Below the pieces are notes generated by a model that was not told the origin of the DNA, did no database searches, and worked only from the letters and a program-made list of their open reading frames with translations. The position numbers and the translations under genes are program-made. Of a stretch of DNA of 51,838 bases, positions 9,471 to 18,455 are shown piece after piece (within the stretch, counting starts at the first letter, position 1; the number at the start of each line of letters is the position of its first letter). Source of the DNA: an uncultured Alphaproteobacteria bacterium. Its GTDB lineage: Bacteria; Pseudomonadota; Alphaproteobacteria; RF32; CAG-239. Location of the stretch: positions 1 through 51,838 of the forward strand of contig CALXUQ010000004.1 of NCBI GenBank assembly GCA_944391725.1. Reading direction: 5' to 3'.

Positions 9471-11231
9471 ATGGGAAGTTTTGCAATTTTTAACAACGGC
9501 GGATACATGATTATTAATCTGGTAGCGATGCTTCTGCTGTTTTTGTCGTGTTTTTACACGGAGAAAGGCAGCCGGATTAAATTAGGCATATGGCTACTAT
9601 TTCTGGCCATGGTCACAGATTTTGCCGCCGGCTGGGTTGAGGCCGAAACAGCCATTATGTATGCTCAGGGTAGCCATTATTATACCTACATGCTTTATAT
9701 TGAACTTTCACTGTTTTTGGTGGAAATGCTTTTACTGTCGGTTGCCGCTTCGGTGATATTGCTAAACAAGATACCAAGCCTGATGATGATTGGTGGTATT
9801 GCAGGTTTTGCCATTGTTTGCATTGTTTACTTTTTGTTTATTTCTCAAAACGGAGATGCAGTTTTCCAAATGCGCTATATTTTCCCGATGGTAGGCTTTA
9901 TCTATTTGGCAGCCGGCTTTTGGAGCAAATTAAGCCAGCGTTATGCGAGCGGCTATGTTTTTGCCGCTATTATCTCCAGCTTGGCGGCAACATTTTTGCT
10001 TTTGCGCCTGATTCGTTTGCCCTGGACCACGGATGACGCGCATATTTGGTATTTTCCGGCAGTCACCGACATCATGTTTGCCCTCTCCATTATTGTCATG
10101 CGTATCAATTTCTTAAATTCCAAACTTGATGAAGCCGACAAAGAAATAGAGAAGAACAATCAACGCCTGCAAAACATTGTGAAATCTTCTCCGTTCCCGA
10201 TTATCATTTCCAAATTAAGTGACGATAAAATCATCATGGCCAACAACAACGCCATCAAACTCTTTGGTATTTTACCGCAAGAGGTTGAGCGTTACCGTCT
10301 GAAAGACTTTTTTGTAGACATAGAAAACCGTCGTCTTTTAACCGAACGCCTTGAACGCGAACGTCAAGTGCAAGATTTTGAAATTTTGGTCAAAACTCCT
10401 ACCGGAGATACCCCGTTTTGGCTTTTGGCCTCAGCAAATATTATTGATTATAATAACGATGTTGCTCTCTATGCGGCCTTCCAAGACATTACCGGTCGCA
10501 AGAATCGTGAATTGCTGCTCAAAAATCAAGCCATTCGCGACCCGTTGACATCGCTATACAACCGTCGCTATTTTGAAGAAGAAGTCTTTAACCGGATTTT
10601 GTGTGCCAAAACCGCGCATGAAGACTATAGCGTTTTGATGATAGATGCTGACCACTTTAAGCGTGTAAACGACACCTATGGACACAAGGTTGGTGACAAG
10701 GTTTTAATTGAGCTGGCCTCCACGGCGGAAAAAGCTTTGCGTGAAAATGATATTGTCGCTCGTTACGGCGGAGAAGAATTTATCATTTATCTGGAAAAAG
10801 TAAATGCCGATAAAGCCAAAGTTGTGGCAGAGCGCTTGCGTGAGAGTATGGCTGCAATAGTGGTTTATAGCGATGAGGGCGAAGAAGTTCGTTTCACGGT
10901 TAGTATCGGTGTATCCTCATCTGAGGTTTCCGACAATGTCGATACCCTGATTAAAACTGCCGATGAGGCACTATATCGAGCCAAGCAAACCGGCCGCAAC
11001 CGTGTTGAAATTTTCCGTCCGTCCGATTTACAGCACCTTGATGATTTAGGTGCCGCCGAGCGCAAACTTGAAAGCCAAAATCATCATCCGATTTTTGATA
11101 AAGAAGATAATCAGGAAATTTCTTTGTTAGACGGCATCCCTTCTAACCAAATCCAAGAAAACGACGTCAAAATTGAGGAAAACAAAGGTAATATTGTTCT
11201 TCCTGGCGTAGATACAGACGATTTGCGTTAG
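9471..11231 (+). CDS. Membrane-bound PAS-GGDEF diguanylate cyclase
   Basis: 586 residues. The first 215 residues hold about seven membrane segments resembling an MHYT/MASE-like sensor. A PAS domain spans about 230-345 (IVKSSPFPIIISKL to FQDITGRKNRE). The GGDEF domain spans about 350-510, with DPLTSLYNRRYF, DADHFKRVND and the active-site signature RYGGEEF. RxxD (REND) lies five residues before GGEEF, so the product-inhibition I-site is intact. The protein should make cyclic di-GMP. A 75-residue acidic tail follows. GGAAGGGG lies before the ATG. The next gene starts ten bases after its stop, suggesting co-transcription. Confidence 0.92.
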   Translation: MGSFAIFNNGGYMIINLVAMLLLFLSCFYTEKGSRIKLGIWLLFLAMVTDFAAGWVEAETAIMYAQGSHYYTYMLYIELSLFLVEMLLLSVAASVILLNKIPSLMMIGGIAGFAIVCIVYFLFISQNGDAVFQMRYIFPMVGFIYLAAGFWSKLSQRYASGYVFAAIISSLAATFLLLRLIRLPWTTDDAHIWYFPAVTDIMFALSIIVMRINFLNSKLDEADKEIEKNNQRLQNIVKSSPFPIIISKLSDDKIIMANNNAIKLFGILPQEVERYRLKDFFVDIENRRLLTERLERERQVQDFEILVKTPTGDTPFWLLASANIIDYNNDVALYAAFQDITGRKNRELLLKNQAIRDPLTSLYNRRYFEEEVFNRILCAKTAHEDYSVLMIDADHFKRVNDTYGHKVGDKVLIELASTAEKALRENDIVARYGGEEFIIYLEKVNADKAKVVAERLRESMAAIVVYSDEGEEVRFTVSIGVSSSEVSDNVDTLIKTADEALYRAKQTGRNRVEIFRPSDLQHLDDLGAAERKLESQNHHPIFDKEDNQEISLLDGIPSNQIQENDVKIEENKGNIVLPGVDTDDLR

Positions 11232-11240
11232 GAACCAGAA

Positions 11241-12389
11241 ATGATTTGTCCCCATTCGGAAATTTGCGGTGGTTGCCTTTATCGCACTCTCTCGGAAGAA
11301 GAATATCGTCGCTTAAAGGAGCAGACAGTCCGCAAAATTTTGCAATCTCTTCCGGTCGAAAGACTAAATTTTGGGACCCCGATTTTTGTTGGCGACGGAG
11401 CTCGTCGGCGTGCTACTTTTGCTTTTCGTCGTCACAAAGGTAAAGTTACCTTGGGGTTTAATCGTCACCATAGTGATGAACTGGTTGATATTGCATCTTG
11501 TCCTCTCTTGGTTTCAAGCATCAATAATATCCTGCCCGACTTGCATGGCTTGATAGCGGATTTGTGTCAAGTTCCGCTGACCCCAAATACTAAAAAGTCC
11601 AAAGCAAAAACTCCGCCGTCCTATCTCACACAAGGAGATATTGCAATCTGCGCCGCCGATAACGGACTGGACTTGGTTTTAGAGTTTGATACCAAACTAG
11701 AGTTGGACCACCGTCTGATAGTTTCAAACTGGGCTCAATCTCACGATTCGATATTGCGAATTTCGCACCGCCGTCAGGCCAACGAAACTGCCGATGTCCT
11801 GCTGGAAAAAGCCAAACCGCAAATCAACATCGGTGGGGTAGATGTATATATATCTGCCGGAACATTTCTGCAGGCTACCTCACTTGGCGAAAAATCCCTG
11901 ATTAACTTAGTTCTTAAGTATTTGGGCGACACAAGAGGCAAAATTGCCGACTTGTTTTGTGGTATCGGCACTTTTTCTTATCCGCTTTGCGGTCTCAAAG
12001 GCAATCATATTTTGGCCGCAGATTCGTCTGCCGATTCGCTAAAAGGGTTTCAAAATTCCATTAATCGACATATGCTAAATAATATTACGATTACGGAACG
12101 CAACTTGTTTAAGTATCCGCTTTCAGGAGCGGAGCTTAAAGGTTTTGCCGCGCTAGTTTTTGATCCTCCACGGGCCGGAGCTGCTGCCCAAATGAGTGAA
12201 ATTGCCAAACTTTCTCCGGACCAACGCCCGCAAAAAATCATTGCCGTTTCTTGCAATCCGCATAGTTTTGTAAAAGATGCCGCCATCTTGTTAAACAGCG
12301 CATATCAATTGCAAGAAGTTACTTTGGTTGACCAGTTTTCCTATTCTAACCACAGTGAACTGGTTGCCTTATTTACTTTAAAAGCTTAG
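11241..12389 (+). CDS. TrmA/RlmC/RlmD-family RNA uracil-C5 methyltransferase
   Basis: 382 residues. This family transfers a methyl group from SAM to C5 of a uridine in 23S rRNA or tRNA. The N-terminus has an iron-sulfur cluster set CX5CX2C at C3, C9 and C12, plus C87 (DIASCPLL), as in RlmD. The SAM-binding core has DLFCGIGTFSYPL and VFDPPRAGA. The catalytic cysteine is in AVSCNPHSF. The TRAM domain is absent, as in RlmC-type and many alphaproteobacterial members, so the exact target base cannot be told. Confidence 0.9.
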   Translation: MICPHSEICGGCLYRTLSEEEYRRLKEQTVRKILQSLPVERLNFGTPIFVGDGARRRATFAFRRHKGKVTLGFNRHHSDELVDIASCPLLVSSINNILPDLHGLIADLCQVPLTPNTKKSKAKTPPSYLTQGDIAICAADNGLDLVLEFDTKLELDHRLIVSNWAQSHDSILRISHRRQANETADVLLEKAKPQINIGGVDVYISAGTFLQATSLGEKSLINLVLKYLGDTRGKIADLFCGIGTFSYPLCGLKGNHILAADSSADSLKGFQNSINRHMLNNITITERNLFKYPLSGAELKGFAALVFDPPRAGAAAQMSEIAKLSPDQRPQKIIAVSCNPHSFVKDAAILLNSAYQLQEVTLVDQFSYSNHSELVALFTLKA

Positions 12390-12424
12390 TTGTCTATTAT
12401 AAATTATTAAAAGGATAATTGAGC

Positions 12425-12973
12425 ATGAGAACACAAACAGTTTTAGGTATATTATCGGGAATATTTTTGGTTGGTTCCTGCGGGTTTTGGAACGGAGGGG
12501 AGCAAATTGTCGTCCCCAAAGACAATTGCCCCCAAGTCATTATTCCTCGCGATGTTGCTTATGTCACTCAAAAGGTCAATTATAAAGATGATTTTCGGAT
12601 TGAGTTGCTTGGTTATAGCGGCTATTGCTATTTTGACAAACGGGTCAATCGGCGCAAAGCCGTCATCACTCCGGAGTTTGAGGTCAGCCGTCTTCGTCAA
12701 CGCTTAGATGAAACGGATGTAGATTTTGAGTATTTTGCCGAAACCATTAAAGGTCCGCCTGAATATTTGGGCAAGAAACACTATTTTGGACATGTGACCA
12801 TTCCGCTTAATCAGCGTGAAATGCGCTTTAGCGGCCGTCCGCTGGAGCTAAAAGTTCCCAATGCCGAATATGGCGCCTTTGAAATTTACCTCGGACTGGA
12901 GTTAAGTCCGGAAGAGCGCAAGTATAATAACCGTACTTTTGATATCAAATACCGATTTGAGGAGAACCACTAA
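12425..12973 (+). CDS. Hypothetical lipoprotein
   Basis: 182 residues. A signal peptide (MRTQTVLGILSGIFLVGSC) ends in a lipobox GSC at C19. The mature part has no motif that I recognise; it is rich in beta-strand-like segments and contains a second cysteine pair (DNCPQ, GYCYF). The start at ATG 12425 is supported by AAGGAT eight bases upstream; a TTG six bases earlier is not needed. It lies between the RNA methyltransferase and tkt on the same strand, one base from the tkt start, so it is probably in their operon. Confidence 0.8.
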   Translation: MRTQTVLGILSGIFLVGSCGFWNGGEQIVVPKDNCPQVIIPRDVAYVTQKVNYKDDFRIELLGYSGYCYFDKRVNRRKAVITPEFEVSRLRQRLDETDVDFEYFAETIKGPPEYLGKKHYFGHVTIPLNQREMRFSGRPLELKVPNAEYGAFEIYLGLELSPEERKYNNRTFDIKYRFEENH

Positions 12974-12974
12974 C

Positions 12975-14960
12975 ATGACATTTTTCAAAAAAGACGACGA
13001 CAAATTACGCAATATGGCCAATGCCATCCGTTTTCTTTGTGTCGATATGATAGAAAAATCCAAATCCGGCCACCCCGGCATGCCCTTAGGCATGGCCGAT
13101 GTTGCCACCGTGCTGTTTTCCAAATATATCAAACTTTGTCCCAAGGCGCCGCGCTGGTTTGACCGCGATAGGTTTGTGCTTTCGGCCGGTCATGGCTCCA
13201 CTTTGCTGTATTCGCTGTTTTATCTAATGGGCTATAAGGATATCACTCTGGAAGATTTGCAAAATTTCCGCCAGTTGGGCTCCAAAACTGCCGGCCATCC
13301 GGAATATGGTCACTTAGGCGGCATTGACATCACCACCGGTCCGTTAGGTCAGGGCTTGGCGTCAGCCGTAGGAATGGCCTTAGCCGAAAGAATAATTGCC
13401 GGCAAATTCGGTAGTGATGTGTGCGATCACTATACTTATGTTATGAATGGTGATGGCTGTCTCATGGAAGGCATTTCGGAAGAAGCCATTTCTTTGGCCG
13501 GTCACTGGAAATTAAACAAGTTGATAGTCTTTTGGGACAACAACAATATTACCATTGACGGCACGGTTGATAGTGCTTCATCTACCGATCAAATCAAACG
13601 TTTTAAGGCTCACGGTTGGAACACCATTTCCATCAACGGTCACAACTATGCCGAGATAGATAAGGCGATTCGCCAAGCTCAAAAGTCATCACGTCCAACC
13701 CTGATTGCGTGCAAAACCACCATTGGCTGGGGCGCCCCGACCAAAGCCGGCACCTGCAAATGCCATGGTTCTCCTTTAGGGAGTGAAGAAGTTGCCGCCA
13801 TGCGTAAAAACTTAAAATGGAAGTCGGCCCCATTTGAAATTCCCTCAGAAATTTTGCAAGCATGGCGCGATGCCGGCCGCCGCAATAAAAAAGAATATTA
13901 TGATTGGGATATGAGAGCCAAAAACAAAGGCCGCGAATTTTTGGATTACATTACCAATGAGTTGCCCAAGAACTGGGATGCCGAGCTCAATGCCTTCAAG
14001 CAACAAGCCGTCAAGGAGGGGCTCAAGGTTGCCACTCGCAAAGCCTCGGAATTATGTCTGGAAAAAATTGTTCCGCACATACCGCAAATTGTTGGTGGTT
14101 CGGCAGATTTGGCCGCCTCCAATTTGACCAAAGTAAAGGGAATGCAAAACATCACCGCCGAGAACTACTGTGGCAATAACATTGCATATGGGATAAGAGA
14201 GCACGCCATGGGTGCGATAATGAACGGTATGGCCCTACACGGTGGCGTTATTCCATACGGCGGCACATTTTTTGTTTTTTCCGATTATCTGCGTCCGGCG
14301 ATAAGGCTGGGAGCGCTGATGGGGATTCGCACCATTTATGTTCTCACTCACGATTCGATAGGAGTTGGTGAAGATGGCCCCACCCACCAGCCGGTTGAAC
14401 ATTTAGCCTCTTTTCGGAGTATGCCCAATGTGTTAATGTTTAGACCCTGCGACGTGGTCGAAACTGCCGAGGCTTGGCAGTTGGCACTGGAAAGTGAAGA
14501 TAGCCCGAGTTTGCTGGCCTTGACCAGACAAGCCCTGCCGATGTTACGCACTCATACCAAAGAAAATCTCAGCGCGCGCGGCGGTTATATTATTTCCGAT
14601 GTCAAAAAAGGCAAAAAACGTCGCGCCACAATTATCGCTACCGGCTCAGAGGTATCTTTAGCGGTTGAAGCACAGAGCAAACTCCGCAAAGAAGGGATTG
14701 AAGTTGCGGTTGTTTCCATGCCTTGCACCGAGCTTTTTGACCGTCAAGATAGCCTTTATCAGGAAGAAGTTTTGGGTTCATGCTTGCGAGTTGCGGTAGA
14801 AGCCGGAGCCAAATTTGGTTGGGAAAAATATGTCGGCAGCAATGGTAAGATTATCGGTATGGATAGTTTTGGTGCTTCCGGTCCCGGAGAAGAATTATTC
14901 AAGTTTTTCCGGATTACTGCCGACGAAATTATCGATACAATCAAAGAAAGTTTGACCTGA
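12975..14960 (+). CDS. tkt: Transketolase
   Basis: 661 residues, full length. Transketolase moves two-carbon units between sugar phosphates in the non-oxidative pentose phosphate pathway, with thiamine diphosphate. Visible signatures are KSGHPGMPLGMADV, the ThDP/Mg site NGDGCLMEGISEE followed by DNNNITIDG, the pyrimidine-domain signature GIREHAMGAIMNG, and THDSIGVGEDGPTHQPVEHL. The ATG at 12975 has GAGGAG before it, inside the end of the preceding lipoprotein gene. A strong terminator follows. Confidence 0.97.
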   Translation: MTFFKKDDDKLRNMANAIRFLCVDMIEKSKSGHPGMPLGMADVATVLFSKYIKLCPKAPRWFDRDRFVLSAGHGSTLLYSLFYLMGYKDITLEDLQNFRQLGSKTAGHPEYGHLGGIDITTGPLGQGLASAVGMALAERIIAGKFGSDVCDHYTYVMNGDGCLMEGISEEAISLAGHWKLNKLIVFWDNNNITIDGTVDSASSTDQIKRFKAHGWNTISINGHNYAEIDKAIRQAQKSSRPTLIACKTTIGWGAPTKAGTCKCHGSPLGSEEVAAMRKNLKWKSAPFEIPSEILQAWRDAGRRNKKEYYDWDMRAKNKGREFLDYITNELPKNWDAELNAFKQQAVKEGLKVATRKASELCLEKIVPHIPQIVGGSADLAASNLTKVKGMQNITAENYCGNNIAYGIREHAMGAIMNGMALHGGVIPYGGTFFVFSDYLRPAIRLGALMGIRTIYVLTHDSIGVGEDGPTHQPVEHLASFRSMPNVLMFRPCDVVETAEAWQLALESEDSPSLLALTRQALPMLRTHTKENLSARGGYIISDVKKGKKRRATIIATGSEVSLAVEAQSKLRKEGIEVAVVSMPCTELFDRQDSLYQEEVLGSCLRVAVEAGAKFGWEKYVGSNGKIIGMDSFGASGPGEELFKFFRITADEIIDTIKESLT

Positions 14961-14977
14961 TATGGTTGTTAAGCTTG

Positions 14978-15010
14978 CACCTCCTGCACCCAAGCGGGAG
15001 GTGTTTTTTT
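14978..15010 (+). terminator. Terminator after tkt
   Basis: Stem CACCTCC (14978-14984) against GGAGGTG (14997-15003), then seven T. Confidence 0.9.
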
Positions 15011-15028
15011 GTGTTTTATCTAAAATTC

Positions 15029-15056
15029 TTGACAATCTGGAATAATTAATTATATT
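15029..15056 (+). promoter_or_regulatory. Sigma-70-type promoter
   Basis: TTGACA (15029-15034), 16-base spacer, TATATT (15051-15056), about 50 bases before the 15108 gene. Confidence 0.65.
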
Positions 15057-15107
15057 TGCTGCCATGTAAGTTAACTATTTTCATAACAATTTAAAAATTA
15101 TTAGGCC

Positions 15108-15509
15108 ATGAAGAAAGCAGAAATTTTGTGTGCCAGCCAGTTTATAGATGCGGCTCGCCACGATTTAGGTCTGGAACTTAAACTTCAAGATGTCCGTCTT
15201 GGCCGTTTGAAGTTTATGAAAGAAGACAAACAAAAATTCAACGGTTATGTTTGTTTTTTCGCAATTTTTGAAGATAACAAAATTTGTTATCTGAATGCAT
15301 TTGAAGGTGGCATTGACCAAAAGGTTGTTTGGGGTGTTAAGGACGATGATGTAATTATCTATCAAGAGTTCAAGCCCAATAACTCATTTCGGGCCAAAGG
15401 TAGCATTGAGTGGTATTATGGTGCTAACGAGGACGGAACGGATTATCAAATTGAAGACGATGAGTTGCGTCGTCAACGCAAGCTTGCGGCCATGCGAGAA
15501 GGTAAATAG
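15108..15509 (+). CDS. Conserved-looking small cytoplasmic protein of unknown function
   Basis: 133 residues, no signal peptide or membrane segment. It is acidic in the second half and ends in a basic helix (DELRRQRKLAAMREGK). I do not recognise the family. Its own promoter and a shared terminator frame it, so it is expressed alone. Codon use looks like that of its neighbours. Confidence 0.75.
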   Translation: MKKAEILCASQFIDAARHDLGLELKLQDVRLGRLKFMKEDKQKFNGYVCFFAIFEDNKICYLNAFEGGIDQKVVWGVKDDDVIIYQEFKPNNSFRAKGSIEWYYGANEDGTDYQIEDDELRRQRKLAAMREGK

Positions 15510-15526
15510 CCTCTTAAATTAATAAT

Positions 15527-15564
15527 AAAAAAGGTTCAATGTTGCAGCATTGAACCTTTTTTTT
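15527..15564. terminator. Bidirectional terminator between convergent genes
   Basis: An 11-bp perfect stem (15531-15541 with 15548-15558) is flanked by A-runs on the left and T-runs on the right, so it can end transcripts from both sides. Confidence 0.9.
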
Positions 15565-15573
15565 GTGATGTAA

Positions 15574-15918
15574 TTACAAACTTGGTAAATCCCCGCCCAA
15601 AGCCCAGTAAAAAACCAGCACGGCAATGCCGCTTAAAAACCAAGCTCCCCAGTTATATCGGGGAATTTTAGCATGGGGAATTTTAAACACTGACGCAATA
15701 TCTCCCACCAAATATAGCAGAGGAAACAATCCGCACAGCGCCAAAAACCAATATGGCCGATTAACAAATTGTACGACTGCCGCCATATCTAACAAACTAA
15801 TGATAAGCCACAGCACTCCCTTGAGCTTAAACTCGTGCACATACAACCGCTCTGAATAAATCAAACAGCCGGAAATGGTCACCACCAATGCAACCATAAA
15901 AATAATACTAGTAAGCAT
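15574..15918 (-). CDS. Small four-helix membrane protein of unknown function
   Basis: 114 residues with four hydrophobic segments (about residues 1-20, 30-50, 55-80 and 90-110). No functional motif is visible. It stands alone between convergent and divergent neighbours, with the fba promoter region upstream. Confidence 0.7.
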   Translation of the reverse strand: MLTSIIFMVALVVTISGCLIYSERLYVHEFKLKGVLWLIISLLDMAAVVQFVNRPYWFLALCGLFPLLYLVGDIASVFKIPHAKIPRYNWGAWFLSGIAVLVFYWALGGDLPSL

Positions 15919-16013
15919 GATAATAAAATTTATAATATAATTTTGGGTGAACTATACAAAATTTTCGGCAAATTGCAACAATTTTTTCAAAAAGCATAGA
16001 AACAAAAAATCAC

Positions 16014-16041
16014 TTGCAATAAATTGGCAATTTACTATATT
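16014..16041 (+). promoter_or_regulatory. Probable fba promoter
   Basis: TTGCAA (16014-16019), 16-base spacer and TATATT (16036-16041), 41 bases before the fba ATG. AAAGGAG lies just before the start. Confidence 0.5.
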
Positions 16042-16082
16042 GGCAAGTAACAAATTATATCAACATCAAAGGAGATAAATAT

Positions 16083-17132
16083 ATGCCTTTAGTAACAATG
16101 CGTCAAATTCTTGACCATGCCGCCGAGAACAATTATGGTGTTCCGGCCTTTAACATCAACGATATGGAACAAATCATTGCCGTTTTGCAAGCTGCTAAGA
16201 AAGTAAATGCTCCGGTGATTTTGCAAACCTCTACCGGTGCGCGCAAATTTGCCGGTGACCCGATGATTCGTCATATGGTTGCCGCCGGAATTGAAATGTT
16301 CCCTGAGCTCCCGATTTGTATTCACCAAGACCACGGCTCATCGGTTAATGTATGCCAATCTGCCATTGTCAATGGCTATTCCTCAGTAATGATGGATGGT
16401 TCTTTGGAAGCCGACGGCAAAACACCGTCCTCTTTTGAATACAATGTTAAGGTCACCAAAGAAGTTGTGGCTCGTGCTCATGCAGTTGGTGCCTCGGTTG
16501 AAGGTGAGTTGGGTGTAATTGGTTCTTTGGAAACCGGCAAAGGCGACAAAGAAGATGGTCATGGTGCCGAAGGTGTAATTGATAAAAAACGTTTGGTAAC
16601 CGACCCCGATGAAGCTAAAAAGTTTGTGGAAGAAACTCATGTTGATGCTTTGGCCGTTGCGGTTGGTACCTCTCATGGTGCTTATAAGTTCACCCGCAAA
16701 CCGACCGGTGATATTTTGGCGATTGACGTGATTGAGAAAATCCACAAAGTTTTGCCCAATACCCATATGGTAATGCATGGTTCTTCTTCAGTTCCGCAAG
16801 AACTGCAAGATTTGATTAATGCCTATGGCGGTGCCATTCCGCAGACCTTTGGTGTTCCGGTTGAAGAAATCGTCCGCGGCATTAAATCCGGCGTTCGCAA
16901 AGTCAATGTTGATACCGATTGCCGCATGGCTATCACCGGTGCGATTCGTCGTCTCTTTGCTGAGAACCCCAAAGAGTTTGACCCGCGCAAATACCTAAAA
17001 CCGGCGATTGAAGAAATGCAAAAAGTATGCGAAGCCCGCTACATTGCCTTTGGTGCAGCCGGTCATGCCGATAAAATTAAGGTTATTCCGATGTCGGTTA
17101 TGGCCAAACGCTATGCCGACGGCGAATTATAA
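16083..17132 (+). CDS. fba: Class II fructose-bisphosphate aldolase
   Basis: 349 residues. It splits or forms fructose 1,6-bisphosphate in glycolysis and gluconeogenesis using a divalent metal. The class II features are PAFNINDMEQ near the start, the metal/catalytic HQDHG, MDGSLEADGKT, AVGTSHGAYKF and HGSSSVPQEL, and the phosphate-binding NVDTDCRMA. Its length and sequence style are of the 350-residue bacterial subgroup. It is expressed alone, with its own promoter and terminator. Confidence 0.95.
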   Translation: MPLVTMRQILDHAAENNYGVPAFNINDMEQIIAVLQAAKKVNAPVILQTSTGARKFAGDPMIRHMVAAGIEMFPELPICIHQDHGSSVNVCQSAIVNGYSSVMMDGSLEADGKTPSSFEYNVKVTKEVVARAHAVGASVEGELGVIGSLETGKGDKEDGHGAEGVIDKKRLVTDPDEAKKFVEETHVDALAVAVGTSHGAYKFTRKPTGDILAIDVIEKIHKVLPNTHMVMHGSSSVPQELQDLINAYGGAIPQTFGVPVEEIVRGIKSGVRKVNVDTDCRMAITGAIRRLFAENPKEFDPRKYLKPAIEEMQKVCEARYIAFGAAGHADKIKVIPMSVMAKRYADGEL

Positions 17133-17158
17133 TTTCCGCTTAGGAGTTTCGATACTTA

Positions 17159-17185
17159 AGCCCCGCATATTTTGCGGGGCTTTTT
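17159..17185 (+). terminator. Terminator after fba
   Basis: A nine-base-pair stem (17159-17167 with 17173-17181) is followed by a T-run. Confidence 0.9.
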
Positions 17186-17191
17186 GTTAAT

Positions 17192-17219
17192 TTGACAAAT
17201 AATAAATTTGTGATATAGT
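17192..17219 (+). promoter_or_regulatory. Sigma-70-type promoter
   Basis: TTGACA (17192-17197), 16-base spacer, TATAGT (17214-17219), 33 bases before the 17252 gene. Confidence 0.65.
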
Positions 17220-17251
17220 CCTGCAAAATTTATCAATTAATTTAATTATTT

Positions 17252-17752
17252 ATGAAAAAGTTAAGTATTCTTTTGTTGTATTTGGGAGTCTTGCTCAGCA
17301 GCTGCCGAATAGATTATCATGACCGTTATCTTCAAATTAACGAAAATCCTCCTCAAGATTTGGTGAGGAACTTTGAGTTTGAGCGGAATGAATTTATCGA
17401 TTCATATTGCGCTTTTATTACTGACAGCGACATTATTCTGGCTTGGGAAACCAATCACAAAGTATATTTGGTTTCACTTCCGGCCGATGCCGAAGTGCTA
17501 AGTATTGCCGCTGACTGGGCTTTAGTAAAGTTTTCCAATAACCGGCTTTTGACCCTGATTATTGACCGCAAGATTTTGTCGGCACAACAATTATTGGAAT
17601 TGGAAACCATTCTGACCCACGATGCCAAGAAAATCATCTCCGGCGAAGATATCACCCCTGATGAAATTGAGGAGCATATCGGCGATAAAATTTGGCAGCT
17701 CAAACCCGATTGGGAGTTTGAAAAACCAGATTTGGGTTTACAATCTGCATAA
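17252..17752 (+). CDS. Hypothetical lipoprotein
   Basis: 166 residues. The signal peptide MKKLSILLLYLGVLLSSC ends in lipobox SSC at C18. The mature part is acidic, and neither repeats nor catalytic motifs are visible. Its C-terminal third has a helix (ITPDEIEEHIGDKIWQLKPD). It is a stand-alone gene with its own promoter, ending at a bidirectional terminator. Confidence 0.75.
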   Translation: MKKLSILLLYLGVLLSSCRIDYHDRYLQINENPPQDLVRNFEFERNEFIDSYCAFITDSDIILAWETNHKVYLVSLPADAEVLSIAADWALVKFSNNRLLTLIIDRKILSAQQLLELETILTHDAKKIISGEDITPDEIEEHIGDKIWQLKPDWEFEKPDLGLQSA

Positions 17753-17760
17753 GCTAACAA

Positions 17761-17791
17761 AACCCCGTTAAAACTATGTTTTAGCGGGGTT
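17761..17791. terminator. Terminator between convergent genes
   Basis: A 14-bp stem with one G-U pair (17761-17774 with 17778-17791) lies between two convergent stops. T-runs on either side are short. Confidence 0.75.
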
Positions 17792-17807
17792 TAATTGTGA
17801 GGAAGGA

Positions 17808-18320
17808 TTATTTTTTGTGTTCCGCAAGGTGTTTGGCCGCGACTTCCATATCTTCAATAAAATCGCCGATTTCCTGCTCATGCTCCAGCTCATCGCTCAA
17901 AATTTTGCGAGAGATATGAAAAGTCTGGAGATCTTTTCCCATGGTCATATCACAAATTTTTTGATAACGAGCAATCGCGCAGCGTTCCGCCACCAAATTT
18001 TGTTCCAAGAGTTTGACCGTATAATCATTATCGGGAGCTTCATACTTGCATTGAGCATATTTTTTCCATTCATCGGGATCGAGCAGGGGAGTTCCGCCCA
18101 GCTGAATAATCCGTTCTGCGAGCCAGGTGGCGTGTTCGAGTTCTTCGTTTCCGTGCTCCATAAATTCTTTGATAATTTCGGGACGCATCGGACCTTTAGC
18201 CACTTGTGCCCCCATCCAATATTGATAATAAGCCAGCCATTCTTCGGCAAAAGCCACATTTAGCATTTTAAGTAGTTCGGCATGATTAACATTGCTGATT
18301 TTTTGAGCCATCTCACCCAT
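17808..18320 (-). CDS. Ferritin-like (Dps-like/bacterioferritin superfamily) protein
   Basis: 170 residues, four-helix ferritin fold. The iron-ligand pattern is clear: E26/E27 (EEWLAYYQYW), E60 and H63 (NEELEHATW), E112 (AERCAIARYQ), and E144/E146 with H147 (DELEHEQE). C91, C114 and C123 lie near the predicted dimetal site; a cysteine pair next to the ferroxidase centre is typical of archaeal-type Dps-like proteins (DPSL, thioferritins), which use peroxide to oxidise iron and protect DNA. That subtype is an inference. GGAG precedes the ATG. It is transcribed away from rpe. Confidence 0.85.
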   Translation of the reverse strand: MGEMAQKISNVNHAELLKMLNVAFAEEWLAYYQYWMGAQVAKGPMRPEIIKEFMEHGNEELEHATWLAERIIQLGGTPLLDPDEWKKYAQCKYEAPDNDYTVKLLEQNLVAERCAIARYQKICDMTMGKDLQTFHISRKILSDELEHEQEIGDFIEDMEVAAKHLAEHKK

Positions 18321-18455
18321 TTTCCATCTCCTAAAATAAAGGTTAAATTAATCCAGCCTCTGAGATAATCAGCAATCATCAAAAAACAAGATGCAAAAAT
18401 TAATAGCTTTTTGCCAAAATAAGATATATATTTGAAATAACAGAAAGGAGCCGCC

